Under the pieces are notes generated by a model, which was not told where the DNA came from, searched no databases, and worked only from the letters and a program-made list of their open reading frames with translations. A stretch of 64,000 nt of DNA from Shimia sp. CNT1-13L.2 (GTDB lineage Bacteria > Pseudomonadota > Alphaproteobacteria > Rhodobacterales > Rhodobacteraceae), in contig NZ_JANDJO010000009.1 of assembly GCF_024331145.1 (NCBI RefSeq), positions 1-64,000 of the forward strand, written 5' to 3'. The position numbers and the translations under genes were made by a program. Numbering within the stretch: the stretch's first letter is position 1; each line of letters opens with the position of its first letter. Positions 62,526-64,000 of the stretch are shown piece by piece.

Positions 62526-64000
62526 ATGCCGTCCAAAGAAGAAGTCCTCGAGTGGATTTCCGAAAACCCGACCCTCACCTCGAAACGTGACATCGCCAAG
62601 GCCTTTGGCATCAAAGGGGCTGCGCGCATCGATCTCAAGCGCCTCCTGAAGGAACTCGAGGCCGAAGGGCATTTGCAGAAACGCAAGAAAACCTACCGCG
62701 ATCCCGACCGCCTGCCACCGGTCAGCGTGCTTCAGGTCTCCGGCCCCGGTGCCGATGGTGATCTCTTTGCCCGCCCCCTGGAATGGCATGGCGAGGGCGA
62801 GGCCCCCGCGATCCTTCTGATCCTGCGCGCCTCTGATCCGGCGCTTGGCGCGGGCGACCGCATTCTTGCCCGCCTGACCGAAGTGAAAGGCGAGGATCAC
62901 GCCTACGAAGGCCGCCTGATCCGCCGCATCGGCACCAACCCGCGCCGCGTCCTCGGCCTGTTCCGCAAGACCACCGAAGGCGGGCGCATCCTGCCAATCG
63001 ACAAGGGTGACGGCAAGGAATGGATCGTGCTGGCCGAGGGCATCAACGGCGCACGCGACGGCGAATTGGTCGAAGCCCAGCAGACCGGCCCCAAGGGCCG
63101 TCTCGGCCTGCCCCGCGCCAAGGTCGTCGAACGCCTCGGCGATCCCTCGGCCCCCAAGGCGGTCTCGCTGATCGCCATTCACCAGCACGGCATCCCCGAT
63201 GATTTCCCCGATGACGTGATCGCAGGCGCCGATGCCGCCAAGCCTGCTCCGCTGGGCGCGCGCGAAGACATGCGCGACATGCCCCTTGTCACCATCGACC
63301 CCGCCGACGCACGTGACCACGATGATGCCTGCTGGGCACACGCCGATGATGATCCGCGCAACGAAGGCGGCCACGTGATCTGGGTCGCCATCGCCGATGT
63401 CGCTCACTACGTCACCCCCGGCTCGGCGCTTGATCGCGAGGCCCGCAAGCGCGGCAACTCCTCGTATTTCCCCGACCGCGTGGTGCCGATGCTGCCCGAC
63501 CGCCTGTCCGGTGATCTCTGCTCTCTGCACGAAGGCGTCCCGCGCCCCTGTGTGGCCGTGCGCATGCAGATCGACGCCAAAGGCCAGAAGATCGGCCACC
63601 GCTTCGTGCGCGGTATGATGCGCTCCATCGCCTCGCTGAACTATGCCGAGGTGCAAGAGGCCCGCGACGGTGCCCCGAACGAACGTTGCGCCCCGCTGAT
63701 GCACGAGGTGATCGACCCGCTCTATGCCGCCTACGAGGCCCTTACCAAGGCCCGCGCCGCCCGCCAGCCGCTGGATCTTGACCTGCCCGAACGCAAGGTC
63801 GAACTCACCCCCGAAGGCAAGGTGGCCTCGGTGATGTTTCGCGACCGGTTCGATGCCCACAAGCTGATCGAGGAATTCATGATCCTCGCCAACGTGGCCG
63901 CCGCCGAAACCCTGATCGCCGCGAAATCCCCGCTGCTGTTCCGTGTCCACGAGGAGCCCAACCCCGAGAAGCTCGACGCCCTGCGCGAAACCGCCAATGC
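62526..64000 (+). CDS. rnr: Ribonuclease R, 5' part
   Basis: The first 491 residues of a 3'-5' exoribonuclease; the gene runs off the window. N-terminal winged helix (SKEEVLEWI), OB/cold-shock parts, and the start of the RNB domain with DPADARDHDDA. The ATG at 62526 gives a better-spaced GGCGGG than the ATG at 62520. RNase R degrades structured RNA and works in rRNA and tmRNA quality control. Confidence 0.93.
   Translation, partial: MPSKEEVLEWISENPTLTSKRDIAKAFGIKGAARIDLKRLLKELEAEGHLQKRKKTYRDPDRLPPVSVLQVSGPGADGDLFARPLEWHGEGEAPAILLILRASDPALGAGDRILARLTEVKGEDHAYEGRLIRRIGTNPRRVLGLFRKTTEGGRILPIDKGDGKEWIVLAEGINGARDGELVEAQQTGPKGRLGLPRAKVVERLGDPSAPKAVSLIAIHQHGIPDDFPDDVIAGADAAKPAPLGAREDMRDMPLVTIDPADARDHDDACWAHADDDPRNEGGHVIWVAIADVAHYVTPGSALDREARKRGNSSYFPDRVVPMLPDRLSGDLCSLHEGVPRPCVAVRMQIDAKGQKIGHRFVRGMMRSIASLNYAEVQEARDGAPNERCAPLMHEVIDPLYAAYEALTKARAARQPLDLDLPERKVELTPEGKVASVMFRDRFDAHKLIEEFMILANVAAAETLIAAKSPLLFRVHEEPNPEKLDALRETAN

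Noticed and set aside
62274..63950. 558-residue minus-strand open frame over rnr
   Set aside because: Shadow of the RNase R gene, which has clear catalytic motifs.

Overview
The window is high-GC, densely coded DNA that reads as the chromosome of a marine Rhodobacteraceae (Roseobacter-group) alphaproteobacterium. Grounds: many short genes and operons typical of that family (a zf-CHCC zinc-finger protein, Hint-domain proteins with a choice-of-anchor L domain, a core-2/I-branching glycosyltransferase with a DUF5928-type tail next to a family-2 sulfotransferase, an IalB-like protein, N-succinyl DapD/DapE), five GANTC (CcrM-type) sites clustered in one intergenic region, and family-style interspersed repeats behind genes. 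No rRNA operon, prophage, transposase or CRISPR array is visible. One tRNA (Val, GAC) is present.

Layout. 0-5 kb: a non-coding region with a perfect DnaA-box 9-mer, an AT-rich stretch and an 11-bp tandem repeat, then msrQ, an unrelated opposite-strand gene, a ten-cysteine mini-protein overlapping msrP, an FMN-binding glutamate-synthase-like protein and a DUF302 protein. 5-14.4 kb: housekeeping (clpB, pyrF, a NUDIX gene broken by one stop codon, dinB, an N-formylglutamate amidohydrolase-like gene, tRNA-Val, rpmJ, cysK). 14.5-26.2 kb: a long minus-strand block of a branched-chain-type ABC importer with an AMP-binding acyl-CoA ligase at its head and a phenylacetate-CoA-ligase-like gene at its end, divergent from a hybrid histidine kinase and response regulator. 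The block looks built to import and CoA-activate an organic acid. 26.3-35.5 kb: MAPEG protein, LysR/DUF1330 divergent pair, WGR-domain protein, M20 amidohydrolase, an AT-richer HNH endonuclease whose start codon lies in a perfect hairpin, a large iron-sulfur formate dehydrogenase alpha subunit with no partners, a histidine phosphatase, and an ABC ATPase without a permease. 35.6-45 kb: glycosyltransferase and sulfotransferase divergent pair, OsmC, adenosine kinase/nth, TetR/sterol-desaturase-like pair with a clear operator, voltage-gated sodium channel, fatty acid desaturase, and an Ada-like fusion. 45-54 kb: OmpA lipoprotein, FMN reductase, VOC/asparaginase, IalB, a small Hint protein, a WYL regulator, rlmN, a LOG-family protein and dapD. 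54-64 kb: an ionotropic-glutamate-receptor-like channel, then three Hint-domain genes around a small unknown gene, then dapE, a DUF2064 protein and the 5' part of rnr.

The items most worth a second look are the Hint cluster (two intact choice-of-anchor-L/Hint paralogues, one Hint-like protein that has lost the Cys and His, and one short stand-alone Hint protein); the glycosyltransferase/sulfotransferase pair, which looks like a sulfated-glycan system; two animal-like ion channels in one window; a structured 3' repeat with compensatory changes at two loci; and a pseudogenised NUDIX hydrolase.
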